Positions 41,590 to 42,766 of a DNA stretch of 42,766 nucleotides are shown here, piece after piece (position 1 is the first letter of the stretch; every line of letters starts with the position of its first letter). The DNA lies in assembly GCA_018713425.1 (NCBI GenBank), contig DVOT01000134.1:1-42766 (forward strand), given 5' to 3'. The notes below the pieces were generated by a model. The model ran no database searches, was not told where the DNA came from, and worked only from the letters and a program-made list of their open reading frames with translations. Made by a program: the position numbers and the translations under genes. The stretch is from Alectryocaccomicrobium faecavium. Lineage in GTDB: Bacteria; Bacillota; Clostridia; Christensenellales; Aristaeellaceae.

Positions 41590-42766
41590 GTGGAAAGAAC
41601 GCTATACGTGACGGATCTGGATGGCACGTTGCTCAACCAGGCCGGCCGCATTCCACCGGAAAGCCTGGAGATTCTCAACCGCCTGATGGCGCGGGGAATG
41701 CTGTTCACCTATGCCACGGCGCGGTCGTACGTTTCTGCCTCCGTGGTGACGGATGGCCTGCGGGTGAGCGCGCCGGTGATTGTGTACAATGGGGCGTACA
41801 TTCTGCGCCCGGACAGCGGGGAAATCCTGGCGCGGGAAGAATTTAGCGCGCCGGAGATGGATTTCGTTGTGCGGGCGCTCGATTCGTTCGGCGTTGATCC
41901 GTTGGTGTATGCCTATGTGGATGGCGTGGAGCGTGTATCTTGGATCGCTGGGCAGGAAAATGACGGCGTGCGGCGCTATCTTTCCCTGCGGCAAGGGGAC
42001 CGGCGCTTGCGCCCCGTTGCCAGCCGGGAGGAACTGTTCCGCGGTGACAAGTTTTATTTTACCTGCATTGGCGAACGGGCAGCGTTGGAGCCGGTGCATG
42101 CCTTTTTTGCGCAGGATGTCCGTTTCCGTTGTACGCTCCAGCAGGAATTGTACCGGCCGGAATTCTGGTGCGAAATCATGCCCGCGCGGGCGACCAAGGC
42201 AAACGCCATTCAAAAGCTTTGCCGCTTGCTGGGCGGTGAAAGGATCGTGTCCTTTGGCGACGCCATCAACGATATTCCCATGTTTCAAATTTCACAGGAG
42301 GCATATGCGGTGGCGAACGCCGCCGGAGAATTGAAGGCCATTGCCACAGGCGTTATCGGCAGCAACGATAGCGGCGCGGTGGCGCAATGGCTCGCGGGAG
42401 CTTGTCAAAAAAGTCTTTTTGACAAGCTGGTGGACGGGGGAGCAAGCTCCCCCGCCACTGCCACATCCACAATTCGCAATGGTCGCGCCGCTGCGCTCAC
42501 AGGCTCGCTTGCGACTCTCCCTTGCTTATTGGGCTTACTACGGCCTGCTTCCGCCACTGGCGGCGGCCTTCGTGCGCCCCCTCCAGTTTCCGCTAAAATC
42601 CTGCGGATTTTCGAGCGCGGAAACTGCAAGGAAGCGATTTTTGCTCTGGAAAATGGGATTTTCCGCCGCGGCATATTGCGAGCTCCTGCACCCCCTCAAT
42701 TCAGCATGGTCGTTCCACTGCGCTCGCAAGCTCGCTTGTGGCACTCCCTGCTTCATTGGGCTTACT
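41590..42766 (+). CDS. HAD-superfamily (Cof-type) hydrolase with repeat-derived extension, 3' end outside window
   Basis: Start GTG at 41590 behind GGGGAGGGAGG. Residues 1-270 form a complete Cof-like HAD phosphatase. Asp9 and Asp11 are in TDLDGT, TYATARSY is motif II, and Lys194-region ARATKANAI is followed by FGDAINDIPMF (motif IV). The normal end is near GSNDSGAVAQWLAG at about 42400. No stop codon occurs there, and the frame stays open for about 120 further codons through the structured repeat to the end of the window. That tail is low-complexity and unlike any known domain. Phosphatase on sugar or nucleotide phosphates is the expected activity. Confidence 0.82.
   Translation, partial: MERTLYVTDLDGTLLNQAGRIPPESLEILNRLMARGMLFTYATARSYVSASVVTDGLRVSAPVIVYNGAYILRPDSGEILAREEFSAPEMDFVVRALDSFGVDPLVYAYVDGVERVSWIAGQENDGVRRYLSLRQGDRRLRPVASREELFRGDKFYFTCIGERAALEPVHAFFAQDVRFRCTLQQELYRPEFWCEIMPARATKANAIQKLCRLLGGERIVSFGDAINDIPMFQISQEAYAVANAAGELKAIATGVIGSNDSGAVAQWLAGACQKSLFDKLVDGGASSPATATSTIRNGRAAALTGSLATLPCLLGLLRPASATGGGLRAPPPVSAKILRIFERGNCKEAIFALENGIFRRGILRAPAPPQFSMVVPLRSQARLWHSLLHWAY
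42399..42766 (-). repeat. Structured repeat block B, opposite orientation to block A, continues past the window
   Basis: Holds a series of hairpins: 42399-42428 (13-bp perfect stem, AGTC loop), 42436-42453 (GGGGGAGC/GCTCCCCC), 42551-42563 (CCGCC-ACT-GGCGG, an AGT loop on the minus strand), 42585-42625 (AGTTTCCGC with GCGGAAACT enclosing AAAATCC/GGATTTT) and 42648-42664 (GGAAAAT/ATTTTCC). The minus strand from 42563 to 42461 is homologous to 20176-20267. TTGGGCTTACT occurs at 42529-42539 and again at 42756-42766, a spacing of 227 nt that suggests tandem units. Confidence 0.75.

Overview
The window reads as a piece of chromosome from a GC-rich, spore-forming member of the Clostridia (Firmicutes), probably an uncultured gut-type lineage; the family-level placement is inference. 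The support is a complete gerA-type germinant receptor operon, the yggS-sepF-yggT-ylmH-divIVA division cluster, a T-box leader in front of pheST, ireB and ruvX/DUF1292 genes, and sigma-A promoters close to TTGAAA-N17-TATAAT. Coding density is high, with many 4-nt ATGA overlaps. No tRNA, rRNA, CRISPR array or complete insertion sequence is visible.

Layout. 1-3.6 kb: the end of a secreted 5'-nucleotidase, then a divergent pair (a fucose/arabinose-isomerase-like enzyme and a KDG-kinase-like sugar kinase) bracketed by two inverted copies of one 39-nt hairpin. 3.7-8.5 kb: a lipid kinase and the gerABC operon, with a candidate sigma-G promoter. 8.7-11.7 kb: an SDR, a sugar-phosphate isomerase/epimerase-like TIM barrel and a phenylacetate-CoA ligase-like enzyme. 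12-17.2 kb: a BMP-type nucleoside ABC importer (binding protein, ATPase, two permeases). 17.3-19.9 kb: a large glycosidase-like protein and an alkyltransferase-like (MGMT family) protein. 19.9-20.5 kb: a non-coding block of structured repeats. 20.5-22.3 kb: thymidine kinase divergent from tmcAL. 22.4-28.3 kb: one long operon with a HlyD-like membrane protein, yggS, sepF, yggT, ylmH, divIVA, a DUF5665-like gene, lspA and an rluD-family gene. 28.4-29.5 kb: an Rpn/PDDEXK nuclease-like gene. 29.8-33.4 kb: PRC-barrel protein, small membrane protein, AI-2E family transporter, ireB, an aldo/keto reductase with ferredoxin domain, and a ruvX-DUF1292 in-frame fusion. 33.4-37.2 kb: T-box and pheST. 37.3 kb to the end: MFS transporter, membrane-anchored GDPD, a degenerate RadC, an FAD oxidoreductase, and a HAD hydrolase whose frame runs into a second block of the structured repeat and off the window.

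How parts may work together. Secreted 5'-nucleotidase, BMP nucleoside importer and thymidine kinase fit nucleotide scavenging. The divIVA cluster serves division and septum placement. The ger operon serves spore germination.

Most notable observations: a modular repeat family at about 20.05-20.39 and 42.4-42.77 kb whose small hairpins keep an AGT loop while the stems change in a compensatory way; the translation of that repeat as a C-terminal extension of a HAD enzyme; a ruvX-DUF1292 fusion that keeps a perfect internal ribosome-binding site; a permease with an insert of about 100 residues; and a 39-nt hairpin family with a compensatory base-pair change.
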